DNA of 64,000 nt from Candidatus Cloacimonas acidaminovorans str. Evry. GTDB lineage: Bacteria > Cloacimonadota > Cloacimonadia > Cloacimonadales > Cloacimonadaceae. Shown here piece after piece: positions 25,413-35,308 of this stretch. The notes under the pieces were generated by a model. The model ran no database searches. It was not told the DNA's origin and saw only the letters and a program-made list of their open reading frames with translations. How positions within the stretch are numbered: the first letter of the stretch is position 1; each line of letters begins with the position of its first letter. Location of the stretch: assembly GCF_000146065.2 (NCBI RefSeq), contig NC_020449.1, forward strand, positions 1,960,654-2,024,653, given 5' to 3'. A program made the translations under genes and the position numbers.

Positions 25413-28013
25413 TTAGATAGAAGCAATTATTTCCGGCACCTTTTCCATTACAGAAGCAAGGTTAGCTATATCTTTTCCACCAGCCATAGCAATATCGGTT
25501 CTGCCACCACCTTTTCCTTTTAATTCATTCGCGAGTTTAGCCACAATCTTTCCGGCATTATACTTGGGAATAAGGTCTGCACTTACCACACACAGGATAT
25601 TCAGTTTGTCCTGATAGAGATTGAACAGGACGGCAATCGTACCCTGCATTTTGGTTTTTAGCTGTTCAGCGGTTGTTTTAAGTTCTTCCAAATTATCAAA
25701 TTCGGTTTGTGCTTTAATCAACAAATAATTTTCCTGTTTCGTTGCCTTAGAGAGTAGTTCCTGCACAAATTTTTCCTCTTCTTTGGCTTTAGCGGATTTT
25801 AGTTCTCTTTCCAAAGCGGAAATTTGTTCCAAAGTTGCTTCCAATTTGCTTTCAATGTTTTTAACAGGAGAATTCAGCAGTGTAGAAATACGGCTTAGTT
25901 TATCTTGCAAATCCTGAACCCATTTTAAGGCAGAAATACCTGTTATTGCCTCAATTCTTCTAATTCCTGCTGCGGAAGAGCTTTCGGAAATAATTTTAAA
26001 TAAGCCGATTTCACCTGTAGAAGATATATGAGTTCCGCCACAAAGTTCTTGGGAAAAATTCTCAACGCATACAACACGAACTTTTTCACTGTATTTTTCT
26101 CCGAAAAGAGCAATGGCACCTTCTTTTTTGGCTTCTTCTATATTTTTAACCGTAGTTTTCACTTTCCTGTTATCCAAAACTGCTTGATTAACAATATCTT
26201 CCACCTTTCTGATTTCTTCCAAGGTTAAAGCTCTGAAATGAGCAAAATCAAAACGCAGATAATCCGAATGCACTAAAGAGCCCTTTTGAACGGTATGTTC
26301 TCCTAAAACCTCTCTGAGTGCCTTATGCAAAAGGTGAGTAGCCGTATGATTGCGGGCTATGCTTTTGCGTCTTTCCCTATCTATTTCTGCTGTAACGGGT
26401 GCATTATTTACAGTTCCTCTTTTCAGTTTTCCGTAATGAATGATATACTCATCTTGTTTACGGACATTGGTTATTTCCAGTTCAAATTCCTCATTATATA
26501 TTTTTCCTGTGTCCGATACCTGTCCACCGGATTCGGCATAGAAAGGTGTTTGGGCAAGTTGCATAAGGATTAAACCCTTTTCTTGAATGGCATAGCGTTG
26601 GATATATGTCTGCACCGTATTTTCTTTGTAACCGACAAATTCAGTAGGAGTTACAGGAGAGAACTCAATCCAATCCTCATTATTAACAAAAAGAGTAAAT
26701 TTACTTGCCTTTCTGGCGCGTTTTCTTTGTAATTGCATCTCCTTTTCAAAGCCCTCATAGTCAATCTTCAAGCCCTTTTCTTCTGCTAAGATAGCGGTTA
26801 AATCGGGCGGAAAACCGTAAGTATCATATAAAATAAAGGCATCGGAACCAGAAATAACTTCTCCTTTTAGCTTTTGGGTTATCTCCCTAAATTTTTCCAG
26901 ACCGGTATCCAGGGTCTTATTAAAGCGTTCTTCTTCCGCTTTAATCACCATTTTTATATAGTCCTCTTTACCGTTTAGTTCACTGAAATGATGTGCCATT
27001 TGCTCAATTACAAGCGGCACTAACAAATGCAAAAAGGGTTCGGCAAAACCGAGCAAACGACCATACCGGGCTGCTCTTCTTAAAATTCTGCGTAAAACAT
27101 AACCCCTTCCTTCGTTGGAAGGAAAACCACCATCTGCCAAAGCAAAACAAAGACAGCGGATGTGATCGGCAATAACTCTATGCGGCATTCCTGTTTCCTG
27201 AGTGTAGGCAACCCCGGAAAGTTCCTCAATTTTATTTATCAGAGGCATAAAAAGGTCTGTTTCATAGTTACTGTTTTTATCCTGCAAAACCTGTGCCAGG
27301 CGTTCAAAACCCGCTCCTGTATCCACAAATTTGTTTTTGAGCGGAGAAAGTGTTTTATCTGCCTCGCGGTTATATTGAATAAAAACCAAATTCCACAATT
27401 CTATAAAACGCGAACAACCGCCATTTATTTTACAGATATGTCCTGGCTCATTTTGCCTCGTGCAATGCGAACTACCTCTATCTATATGAATTTCCGAACA
27501 GGGACCGCAGGGTCCTGTTTCCCCCATTTCCCAAAAATTATCTTTATCATCAAAATAGCTGATATGAGTTGGATCAATATCTGTCTCCTGTTTCCAGATT
27601 TCAAATGCCTCGGTATCAGTTTTATAAACGGTAGCATAGAGTTTATCTTTCGGAATTTTCCAGACCTCGGTCAGCAGTTCCCAAGCCCAGGAAATTGCCT
27701 CTTTTTTGTAGTAATCACCGAAACTCCAGTTACCGAGCATTTCAAAAAAGGTGTGATGATAGCCATCTTTTCCAACTTCCTCCAGGTCATTATGTTTTCC
27801 TCCAGCACGAATACATTTTTGACTATTAACCACGCGTTTGTATGTTATTTCTTTCTGCCCCAGGAAGATACTTTTGAATTGATTCATTCCAGCATTGGCA
27901 AAAAGCAGGGTAGGATCGTCTTCCGGAATTACAGGTGAGGAAGGAACAAAAATATGACCCCTGTTAAGGAAAAAATCAATGAATTGTTGTCGTATTTCTT
28001 TACTGCTTATCAC
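25413..28013 (-). CDS. alaS: Alanyl-tRNA synthetase
   Basis: 866-residue class II alanine-tRNA ligase of full length. The catalytic domain starts with the canonical IRQQFIDFFLNRGH and contains HTFFEMLGNWSFGDYYKKEAI. The editing domain has the zinc-binding motifs HTATHLLH and CGGTH. The C-terminal part has the coiled coil (ISALERELKSAKAKEEEK) and the DHHA1-type glycine-rich end (GKGGGRTDIAMAGGKD). It is co-directional with trxB upstream (10 bp) and GT9 downstream (0 bp), which suggests one transcript. Confidence 0.97.
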   Translation of the reverse strand: MISSKEIRQQFIDFFLNRGHIFVPSSPVIPEDDPTLLFANAGMNQFKSIFLGQKEITYKRVVNSQKCIRAGGKHNDLEEVGKDGYHHTFFEMLGNWSFGDYYKKEAISWAWELLTEVWKIPKDKLYATVYKTDTEAFEIWKQETDIDPTHISYFDDKDNFWEMGETGPCGPCSEIHIDRGSSHCTRQNEPGHICKINGGCSRFIELWNLVFIQYNREADKTLSPLKNKFVDTGAGFERLAQVLQDKNSNYETDLFMPLINKIEELSGVAYTQETGMPHRVIADHIRCLCFALADGGFPSNEGRGYVLRRILRRAARYGRLLGFAEPFLHLLVPLVIEQMAHHFSELNGKEDYIKMVIKAEEERFNKTLDTGLEKFREITQKLKGEVISGSDAFILYDTYGFPPDLTAILAEEKGLKIDYEGFEKEMQLQRKRARKASKFTLFVNNEDWIEFSPVTPTEFVGYKENTVQTYIQRYAIQEKGLILMQLAQTPFYAESGGQVSDTGKIYNEEFELEITNVRKQDEYIIHYGKLKRGTVNNAPVTAEIDRERRKSIARNHTATHLLHKALREVLGEHTVQKGSLVHSDYLRFDFAHFRALTLEEIRKVEDIVNQAVLDNRKVKTTVKNIEEAKKEGAIALFGEKYSEKVRVVCVENFSQELCGGTHISSTGEIGLFKIISESSSAAGIRRIEAITGISALKWVQDLQDKLSRISTLLNSPVKNIESKLEATLEQISALERELKSAKAKEEEKFVQELLSKATKQENYLLIKAQTEFDNLEELKTTAEQLKTKMQGTIAVLFNLYQDKLNILCVVSADLIPKYNAGKIVAKLANELKGKGGGRTDIAMAGGKDIANLASVMEKVPEIIASI

Positions 28014-28023
28014 TTTAATTCCT

Positions 28024-28956
28024 TTATTCCGTTTGCGAGGAAGAATAATTTTCCGTTATCCATTTTTCAGCGCTCCAACCAGCTATAGCTCCGTCGGAAG
28101 TGGCGGTTACAACTTGGCGTAAAACCTTTTTCCGGATGTCACCCGCAGCATAAATTCCCGGAACATTGGTCTGCATAAAATCATCGGTTATCACGAAACC
28201 TGCGCTATCAAGTTCAATACGGGATTCCAGCAATTTGTTATTAGGCAAAATTCCTACATAAATAAAGACGCCGTCAACGGGAATAACACTTAAAGAATTG
28301 GTTTTCCGACTGTAGACCTCTAATTCCTGCACTCTTGTATTCCCACGAATTTCCTGCACAACACTGTTCCAGACAAATTCTATTTTAGGATTTTGAAAAG
28401 CGCGCTCTTGAATGATTTTTTGAGCTCTAAGTTCGTCACGCCGGTGAATAACAATTACTTTTCGGGCAAAATGAGTTAAGAAAATTCCTTCTTCTATGGC
28501 AGAATCACCTCCGCCAATTACGGCTACAATTTTATCTCTATATAATGCTCCATCGCAGGTTGCACAGTAGGAAACCCCATGACCGGTAAATTTTTCTTCT
28601 CCGGGAACATTTAAGCGCCGCGGATAAGCTCCCGTGCAAAAAATCACTGCCTTGGTACGATATTTGTTTTCCGTGGTTTCTATTATTTTACAAAGTCCTT
28701 CCATTCCCAGAGCTGTTACTTCTTCATCCCTAAATTCCGCACCAAAATGTTCTGCTTGACGGTGCATTCTGTCCGTCAGTTCATAACCGCTTATAGATTC
28801 AGCAAAACCAGGATAATTTTCTACATCTTCCGTAACATTTATCTGACCGCCAATCAGTCCTCTTTCCAAAACAACAGTTTTTAAACCGCTACGCGCACTG
28901 TAAATGGCAGCACTTAAGCCGGCAGGTCCGGCTCCAATTATAATTACATCATACAT
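28024..28956 (-). CDS. trxB: Thioredoxin reductase
   Basis: 310-residue low-molecular-weight FAD/NAD(P)H-dependent thioredoxin reductase. The FAD GxGxxG is at 8-13 (GAGPAG), the redox-active disulfide is C131-C134 (SYCATCDG), and the NADPH-binding motif is [12 protein letters not shown] with the HRRDELRA phosphate-binding segment. The C-terminal FAD motif is GIYAAGDIR. It reduces thioredoxin in the cytoplasm. No thioredoxin gene is adjacent. A possible promoter (TTGACG, 17 bp, GTTTTA) lies at 28994-29022. Confidence 0.95.
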   Translation of the reverse strand: MYDVIIIGAGPAGLSAAIYSARSGLKTVVLERGLIGGQINVTEDVENYPGFAESISGYELTDRMHRQAEHFGAEFRDEEVTALGMEGLCKIIETTENKYRTKAVIFCTGAYPRRLNVPGEEKFTGHGVSYCATCDGALYRDKIVAVIGGGDSAIEEGIFLTHFARKVIVIHRRDELRAQKIIQERAFQNPKIEFVWNSVVQEIRGNTRVQELEVYSRKTNSLSVIPVDGVFIYVGILPNNKLLESRIELDSAGFVITDDFMQTNVPGIYAAGDIRKKVLRQVVTATSDGAIAGWSAEKWITENYSSSQTE

Positions 28957-29525
28957 TATGTTCTATCCTTTAGCTGTTTTGAATAATAGTAGCTAAAACA
29001 CTAAGGCGGGTTCTTTCGTCAAGGAAAATTGAGTTGCTACGCCTAATTTTCTTTTATCGTAAATGATCTCTGTATATTTTATCCTCTCTCTAAGCCATTA
29101 TGTTTCCGATATGATTCCCATATCGTTCCCATATCGCGATATGGGAATCATAAGGGAATCATTTTTTCAGCAGACAGGGTTTAAGCATAAACGGAGCTCG
29201 CTGAAACTCTGCTTTTATACTAAGAATCATTTACAGCTTTACAATTTTGTTCCCTACAATAACTTTCGCAGTGTATACTACTTGTAACACTCAGAAACAT
29301 TTTCTCTTACAGATTACACTGAGATCACTAACTTATAATTAATAATTCTTCTCTTAAATATAAAAATCTTATTCTATTTGCAGTGTAATATATGTTCTGT
29401 ATGTTTCATCCATCATTTTATAGCAGGCACGAATCCTAACTGCTAAAATAATTAGTAGGTAGCATAAAATTTATTTCGGCAGTAGTAAATCCTTGCTTTA
29501 AGCTGCAGCTACGCCAAGGCATTTA
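28957..29525. other. Gene-free interval with 11-bp phased dyad
   Basis: No convincing gene is seen between trxB and recG. The only clear structure is the 11-bp phased dyad at 29104-29158. A degenerate 'ACAGATTACACTGAGATCAC' tract lies near 29311, similar in style to short repeats in other gaps of this window. Confidence 0.55.
29104..29158. repeat. 11-bp phased dyad element, copy 3 (TTCCCATATCG type)
   Basis: Units TTCCGATATGA, TTCCCATATCG, TTCCCATATCG, CGATATGGGAA, TCATAAGGGAA in exact 11-bp register. The central 22 bp (29126-29147) are a perfect palindrome. The unit is identical to that at 1752-1817, 27 kb away. Confidence 0.88.
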
Positions 29526-31625
29526 CTAATAGAGGATAAGCTTTTCTTTATCAGTGAATTGGGAGAAGTATATTTTTTTCAACAGGGCATTTTCCGGCAG
29601 TTCAAAATCCGGATCGGCATGCACAATTTCAAAGGCATCCTGCCTGGCTAATCTTAATATTTCCTGGTCTCGCACTAAATTAGCAAAACGAAATACAGGT
29701 AATCCGGATTGTTCATAACCGAAAATTTCACCCGGACCGCGCAGTTCCAGGTCTTTTTCGGCAATAATAAAGCCATCCGTAGTTTTAGTCATAGTGGTTA
29801 AACGCTGCCAGGCAACTTCGCTAACCGGCGAATGTTCAATTAAATAACAGTATGCCTGAGCACTTCCTCTGCCAACTCTACCCCGTAATTGATGTAATTG
29901 TGCCAAACCAAAACGCTCTGCATGTTCTACAATCATCACACTGGCATTGGGAACATCCACACCTACTTCAATAACAGTAGTAGAAACAAGAATTTTTATT
30001 TCTCCTGCCTTAAATTTTTGCATAATCATATCCTTTTCTTTCACCGGCATTCTTCCATGCAAAAGGGAGGCAGGATATTCCGGAAAAACCTTTTGGGAAA
30101 TATATTCATAGAGCTTAGTAGCATCCAGAAGAGCTATTTTTTCTGATTCTTCCACTAAGGGACATACTATATAAACCTGGCGTCCCAACGCAAGTTCTTG
30201 GCGTACTTCACTATAAACAGTGTCAATTTTGCTGGAGGGACGAATAATTGTTCTCACAGGTTTTCGCGTGGGAGGCAGTTCATCTAAAATGCTAACTTCC
30301 AAATCTCCATAAACAGTCATTGCTAAACTGCGGGGAATTGGTGTGGCAGAAAGATAAAGTAAATCGGGATGTTCAGCCAAGTTAGCCAATTTTGCCCTTT
30401 GTTCAACTCCGAAACGATGCTGTTCATCAACGCAAGCAAAACCCAATCGCTTAAAATTTATATCCTTTTGTAACAGGGCATGAGTTCCGATCACAATTTG
30501 AGCACTTCCCTCGGCAATTGCTTTTTTAATTGCCTCTTTCCCTTTATAAACGCCACCTTTTAAGAGACAAACCTGCACCTCAAAACCCTTTAGTAAATTA
30601 GTGATGGTCTCATAATGCTGTTCTGCCAAAATTTCCGTAGGAGCCATCAGTGCGGACTGATAACCGTTTTCCACCGCTAAAAGCATTGCAAACAAGGTTA
30701 CAACTGTTTTTCCGCTACCTACATCTCCCTGCAGTAAACGACTCATCTGCTTTTCGGAACACATATCGGCAAAAATTTCCCACAGCACTTTTTTCTGTGC
30801 TTTGGTAAGCGTAAAAGGTAACTTTTTATAGACGCCGGTAGTTAACTGCTTTTTATTGATGAATTTTATACCTTTGGTTTTGGTGGTATGAAAGGTCTTA
30901 TGCCTCGCCCATAAAAGCTGGGTGTAAAAAAAATCCTCGTAGGCAAAACGCCGACGCACTTTTTCTATTTCTGCGGGATTCTGACCAAAATGCATCTTTT
31001 GGAGAGCGGTTTTTCTCTCCAGAAAATGATGTTTGGCAATAATATTTTCCGGCAGTTTTTCTTCTATGAAACCGGCATAAAGAGCAAAAGCATTGTAAAT
31101 AAGCCGACGCATAAGCTTTTGATTGATGCCTTCCGTTAAAGGATAAACCGGTAAAACCTCGCGATTCTTCCAAAAATCCTCCTTCGTATCTTCCCAATCA
31201 TCAATCAGTTCAAATTCCGGATGCACCATTTCCAGCTGACCGTTAAATTCCGTTATCGTGCCATTCAGCCAAACTAAACGACCCGGCAAAAACATCTTTT
31301 CATAAACAGGAGGATAAGTAAACCAGGAACATATTATACCTACTTTTCCATCACTTACCCCTATGCTTAAAATATTCCTGCCTTTTGCCGTTTGATGAAC
31401 ATCTACCCAAGAAATTACTGCTGTAAAAGCTAACATATCTCCCGGCTTCAAATCCCCTAAAGTGACACTTAACTTGCGACTGATATAGACCTTGGGAAAA
31501 TGCTCCATCAAATCCAATATGGTCTTTATCCCCAGCTTGCTTAAAAGCTGTGCACGATGTTCTCCAACCCCTTTCAGGTATTTAACTTCGCTATTCAAAT
31601 CCGTGGTTTTTTTACTTTCCGCCAT
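29526..31625 (-). CDS. recG: ATP-dependent DNA helicase RecG
   Basis: 699-residue SF2 helicase. The N-terminal wedge domain begins with KYLKGVGEHRAQLLSKLGI and an OB-fold at about 55-150. The helicase core shows Walker A GDVGSGKTVVT, the DEQH Walker B (CVDEQHRFGVEQR), SATPIPR (motif III) and the QLRGRVGRG motif VI, with the RecG-specific end ELRGPGEIFG. It unwinds and remodels branched DNA at stalled forks and recombination intermediates. Length matches the family (about 690). Confidence 0.97.
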   Translation of the reverse strand: MAESKKTTDLNSEVKYLKGVGEHRAQLLSKLGIKTILDLMEHFPKVYISRKLSVTLGDLKPGDMLAFTAVISWVDVHQTAKGRNILSIGVSDGKVGIICSWFTYPPVYEKMFLPGRLVWLNGTITEFNGQLEMVHPEFELIDDWEDTKEDFWKNREVLPVYPLTEGINQKLMRRLIYNAFALYAGFIEEKLPENIIAKHHFLERKTALQKMHFGQNPAEIEKVRRRFAYEDFFYTQLLWARHKTFHTTKTKGIKFINKKQLTTGVYKKLPFTLTKAQKKVLWEIFADMCSEKQMSRLLQGDVGSGKTVVTLFAMLLAVENGYQSALMAPTEILAEQHYETITNLLKGFEVQVCLLKGGVYKGKEAIKKAIAEGSAQIVIGTHALLQKDINFKRLGFACVDEQHRFGVEQRAKLANLAEHPDLLYLSATPIPRSLAMTVYGDLEVSILDELPPTRKPVRTIIRPSSKIDTVYSEVRQELALGRQVYIVCPLVEESEKIALLDATKLYEYISQKVFPEYPASLLHGRMPVKEKDMIMQKFKAGEIKILVSTTVIEVGVDVPNASVMIVEHAERFGLAQLHQLRGRVGRGSAQAYCYLIEHSPVSEVAWQRLTTMTKTTDGFIIAEKDLELRGPGEIFGYEQSGLPVFRFANLVRDQEILRLARQDAFEIVHADPDFELPENALLKKIYFSQFTDKEKLILY

Positions 31626-31818
31626 ATTGGAAGCCAGCTTATAAAATATCCCAAAATTGTCAATTAAGGAAAAACTGTTACTACCTTACACTTTAGCTTG
31701 TACAAAAATTTATCCTGTAACCAACTAAAACGCTAAACTTTGTTTCTTTTGCTTGACAAATTTTATGAGGTAGGCAATAAAGTAAAAAAGCTAAAATAGG
31801 CATTTAAGAACGGAAAAT

Positions 31819-32862
31819 ATGAAAAAGATGCAAAAACGCTTATTGGTGATTGTTTTGTTCCTGCTTGTTTTTTTGATAGCTGAAGGACAAAACTTTGCTC
31901 AATTTAAAGAGGAATTGCTTAATACCAAGGATTGGAATACAGCCAGGCAAAAAATTATTGCCTATATTCCTACTACCAACAATGTAGAAGAACTTAGAGA
32001 ACTGCAAAGTATTTGGGAAAGTGTGGAACCGAATGTTTGTAAGCAATATTTCTTTAATGCTGCTCAAAATAATCCTCATTCTCCTGTTTATCAATATCTT
32101 GCTTTACGGCTGGAAGAAGATGAAACACTCCAGATGAAAGGTGCTGAAGAACTTTGCCGAAATTATCCTGATTTTTATTGGGGTTACCGTCTTTACATTG
32201 TGGACTTTATGGCTTGGTTACTGAATGCGGAACTGGAAATTCCAGACCCGCTAAACGGTCAGGAACTTTCTTTAAAAATCATTGATGAGGGTTATAAACG
32301 CTTTCCTGATGATGATTATTTTCATATTTTCCAGTTTCATCGCTATCGCTTAACACAAAATTATCCTCAAGCAGAAAAGGAACTGAAGTTGACTAAAGAC
32401 CGTAATTTATTGATGGCTAACTGGATGCGGATAAAATATTTCCTGGTGCAGGAGAAAAATGCCACTCTGTATAGTTCATATCTGCCCCCTCTTTTTTCGG
32501 ACTTGATTAAAAGCGGTCAAATGGCTTCAGTTGATAGTATTTATATTTTTGCTGAGGGCTATGTGGAAATTTTGCAGGAAACAGAAAGTTGGCAAAGTTT
32601 AGAGCAATTTCTTGCTCAAAATCCTGTTTTGCTAAATTCAGCTCCCTATTTTGATGTTTACGCCGGTCTTTTAGCCCGCAAAGAGGACTGGAATGCTCTT
32701 GGCAATGAGCTTCTTTCTGCTTTTAACAAGAAAGTGATAGATAGTGAACACTTAAGCCAATATCTTACAAAATGGGAAGATAACCTTTGCCATCAACCCC
32801 ATTGGACAGAACTGAAACAAAAAGCAGAACCGAAATCTAACCTAATTTCACCTCATCAATAA
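31819..32862 (+). CDS. Exported TPR-like protein of unknown function
   Basis: 347 residues with an N-terminal signal or membrane anchor (KRLLVIVLFLLVFLIAEG). The rest is helical and acidic, with repeated aromatic and leucine spacing that suggests TPR/alpha-alpha repeats (for example SPVYQYLALRLEEDETLQMKGAEELCRNYPDFYWGY and DDDYFHIFQFHRYRLTQNYPQAEKEL segments). No catalytic motif is seen. It is followed after one base by the ComEA-like gene, so the two are translationally linked, and a role at the cell envelope in DNA uptake or protein assembly is possible but unproven. Confidence 0.6.
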   Translation: MKKMQKRLLVIVLFLLVFLIAEGQNFAQFKEELLNTKDWNTARQKIIAYIPTTNNVEELRELQSIWESVEPNVCKQYFFNAAQNNPHSPVYQYLALRLEEDETLQMKGAEELCRNYPDFYWGYRLYIVDFMAWLLNAELEIPDPLNGQELSLKIIDEGYKRFPDDDYFHIFQFHRYRLTQNYPQAEKELKLTKDRNLLMANWMRIKYFLVQEKNATLYSSYLPPLFSDLIKSGQMASVDSIYIFAEGYVEILQETESWQSLEQFLAQNPVLLNSAPYFDVYAGLLARKEDWNALGNELLSAFNKKVIDSEHLSQYLTKWEDNLCHQPHWTELKQKAEPKSNLISPHQ

Positions 32863-32863
32863 T

Positions 32864-33511
32864 ATGAAAATGAAAAATCCCTTGCGCAATTTTCTCACTC
32901 CTGATGAGCAAAAGATATTGCTTTTTTTAGGGCTAATAATTCTGGGTGGTTGCTTTCTGGACTATTTTGGCTGGAATCCTTTGCAGGCAACCCCTACAGA
33001 TTTAGATACCTTAAGGCAGGTGGTTAAAGAAGATAAACCCTTGCAACTGGATATTCGCATTGCCACTTTTGAAGAATTGCTCTGCCTTTCTGGAATTGGA
33101 GAAAAAAGAGCAAAAGATATTATTGCCTATAGAGAAACAAATCCCTTCACCTCGGTAAACCAGATTATGAATATTAAAGGCATCGGGGCTAAGACCTATG
33201 CTAAAATTTTGCCCGATTTACTGGTCTTTGGAGATACTACAAATTTCAAGCTTTCTCCAACCCCTTCTTCCACTTCTAAAACTAAATCCGCAACCATATC
33301 CAAAGCAAATAATACTTCCCCAGTCAATATTAATACAGCTAATCTGGAAGAACTATGCACCCTTTCTGGTATTGGAGAAGTGAAAGCCCAGGCAATTATT
33401 GACTGGCGTGAGGAAAATGGCAGTTTTGAAACCATTGAAGATATAATGAAAGTGAAGGGAATTGGACCCAAAACCTTTGAGAAAAACAAAGACCGCTTAA
33501 CTGTGAAGTAA
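32864..33511 (+). CDS. ComEA-like protein with two helix-hairpin-helix pairs
   Basis: 215 residues. An N-terminal membrane helix (KILLFLGLIILGGCFLDYF, about 18-36) is followed by two separate ComEA-type (HhH)2 units: about 58-110 (FEELLCLSGIGEKRAKDIIAY ... IMNIKGIGAKTYAKI) and about 155-213 (NLEELCTLSGIGEVKAQAI ... IMKVKGIGPKTFEK), joined by a Ser/Thr/Lys-rich linker. Most ComEA proteins carry a single unit. The fold binds double-stranded DNA non-specifically, and here it would sit outside the membrane. It starts one base after the upstream stop. Confidence 0.8.
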   Translation: MKMKNPLRNFLTPDEQKILLFLGLIILGGCFLDYFGWNPLQATPTDLDTLRQVVKEDKPLQLDIRIATFEELLCLSGIGEKRAKDIIAYRETNPFTSVNQIMNIKGIGAKTYAKILPDLLVFGDTTNFKLSPTPSSTSKTKSATISKANNTSPVNINTANLEELCTLSGIGEVKAQAIIDWREENGSFETIEDIMKVKGIGPKTFEKNKDRLTVK

Positions 33512-33621
33512 AGAAATGAAGAATGTGTGAGTGTGAGGTATCCTGAAAATAACGGACTAAAATTAAGGAAAAAATCCGGTTAAGCCAGTTGATCCAGTTA
33601 TCTGTGTTCTATTTTAAAATC

Positions 33622-34674
33622 TCAACCCTCAAACACTTTCAAGACCTTTGTAACTGCTTGTTTATCTGCACTCTGCACTTTTATCAAATAAATTCCGGCA
33701 GGAGTATTTTGTCCCTTATTATCCTGTCCTTTCCAAAAGACCTTATTTTCTCCGGCAATTAATACACTGCTTTCGCTGTAAATCAATTGACCCTTAATAT
33801 TATAGACAGAAGTTGTCAGCAAAGCTGATTTTTGAGTAGTGATACTAATATTCAGTTCAGAAGTAAAAGGATTGGGATAAACTGCATTGATTGTCAAATC
33901 GGGAACGACAGGCAAAACAGCATCTTCAACATCATTCCCGCCCCAGATTTTAGCAACAAATTCCGGATGGTCAATATAAGGATTACGGTTATTTTGATAA
34001 TTAAAAACCCCTGTATTGCGAGTAAGTTCTGCTGCATCCGGAGGATCAAAATTGTGCCAGATAAGCAATGTAGGCAGCATATCCACATTTTGCTGAATTA
34101 AACTTTCTCCGCTGTAACGCGTATAAAAATAGAGTAACGCTCTGGCAATATTGCCCTTAAATTCATCTGCGGGCTCAAAAACCATTCTGTTTTGAGCATT
34201 ATAACCCCGATAACTTTGCCACGGTGTGTAAGTATAATAAACATTGGCAGTATTATGATTGGCAACTACATCAAAAGGGTAATTTCCCCGGGAACTGTTT
34301 ACCACCGAATTAGTTATAAACAGATGATGGAGGTCTGATTTCTTTTTAGTAGTATCAGTTCCGTTGAACCAGCTTTGGGCATAAGTATGTTCCGTATTGG
34401 GATTGGTACTACCGGTATAATCAAAACCCACATAATATTCCTGTCCGGTATAAACACAGGTTACATAGCCGTTAAAATTATCCAGGGTTTGATAGAGAAC
34501 TACTTTGGAAGCATCGTAACTGGTATTGGTATTATTGGAAATCAAGTTCCGCAAGCCATAAAATAGGTCATCACCGGTTAAATTAATAACGCTATCATAA
34601 TAATCCGCATTCAGGTAAAAAGCAACACTGAATAACAGTAATAGCAGTAAAGATTTTATCTTATTCTTAAACAT
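33622..34674 (-). CDS. Secreted endonuclease I family nuclease with C-terminal sorting domain
   Basis: 350 residues with a signal peptide (KSLLLLLLFSVAFYLNA). Residues 25-240 match the endonuclease I (EndA/NucM, His-Me finger) family: NTEHTYAQSWF at 93-103, the active-site KSDLHHLFITNSVVNSSRGNYPF (H116/H117), EPADEFKGNIARALLYFYTRY, and NNRNPYIDHPEFVAKIW. The last ~80 residues (AVYPNPFTSELNISI ... VYNIKGQLIYSE ... PAGIYLIKV) are a FlgD-like sorting domain. It probably degrades extracellular DNA for nutrients or uptake; the ComEA-like gene converges on it. Confidence 0.88.
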   Translation of the reverse strand: MFKNKIKSLLLLLLFSVAFYLNADYYDSVINLTGDDLFYGLRNLISNNTNTSYDASKVVLYQTLDNFNGYVTCVYTGQEYYVGFDYTGSTNPNTEHTYAQSWFNGTDTTKKKSDLHHLFITNSVVNSSRGNYPFDVVANHNTANVYYTYTPWQSYRGYNAQNRMVFEPADEFKGNIARALLYFYTRYSGESLIQQNVDMLPTLLIWHNFDPPDAAELTRNTGVFNYQNNRNPYIDHPEFVAKIWGGNDVEDAVLPVVPDLTINAVYPNPFTSELNISITTQKSALLTTSVYNIKGQLIYSESSVLIAGENKVFWKGQDNKGQNTPAGIYLIKVQSADKQAVTKVLKVFEG

Positions 34675-34686
34675 TTTTCCCTTATT

Positions 34687-35295
34687 TTAGCAGAATAATG
34701 GGGCTTGGGGATTTTCTTCCTGACTGGTAAACAGCTCTTTTTCTATCAATTCAATCAGCAGATGGATAATAATTCCGTGAATTTCCTGAATGCGAGCTGT
34801 GTTATTAGAAGGAACAATTATTTCATAATCACAGAATCCTTTCAGTTTGCCACCCTCTTTTCCCAAAAGAGAAGCGGTGAAACATTCCTTCTTTTTAGCG
34901 GCTATTAGGGCTTTAATAATATTGGTGGAATTACCGCTGGTGGAAATTCCTAAAATCAAATCCCCCTTTAAGGCAAAGGCATCCACTCCTCTGGCAAAAA
35001 CATTATCCCAGCCATAATCATTAGCTACACAGCTTAAATAGCCAGGATCGCTTAAAGCAATAGCCGGAAGAGCTTGTCGGTCTTTATTAAAACGCCCTGA
35101 AAGTTCTTCCGCAAAATGAATGGCATCACACATTGAACCGCCATTTCCGCAGGCAATTAGTTTTCCCTTATTTAGCAAAACATCAGCCATTTGTTTTGCC
35201 ATTGCCTCAATTTGGGGAAGAATGTTTTCCCTGTTCAGCACTTGGGAAATCAATTCTTGTGTTTCTTGGAAGGTCTCTATAATGATGCTGTTCAA
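34687..35295 (-). CDS. gmhA: Phosphoheptose isomerase (sedoheptulose 7-phosphate isomerase)
   Basis: 202-residue SIS-domain protein with the GmhA motifs CGNGGSMCDAIHFAEELSGRF (residues 49-69, metal-binding H60 and E64) and GISTSGNSTNIIKAL. It converts sedoheptulose 7-phosphate to D-glycero-D-manno-heptose 7-phosphate, the first step to ADP-heptose for lipopolysaccharide core. The only plausible start is TTG at 35295, with AAGGAG nine bases upstream. It lies 13 bp downstream of the adenosine deaminase gene in the same operon. Confidence 0.92.
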   Translation of the reverse strand: MNSIIIETFQETQELISQVLNRENILPQIEAMAKQMADVLLNKGKLIACGNGGSMCDAIHFAEELSGRFNKDRQALPAIALSDPGYLSCVANDYGWDNVFARGVDAFALKGDLILGISTSGNSTNIIKALIAAKKKECFTASLLGKEGGKLKGFCDYEIIVPSNNTARIQEIHGIIIHLLIELIEKELFTSQEENPQAPLFC

Positions 35296-35308
35296 GTTTA
35301 GTTGCTCC

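Noticed and set aside
29063-29287. A 74-codon frame in the trxB-recG gap
   Set aside because: It is built through the 11-bp phased dyad and has no ribosome-binding site.
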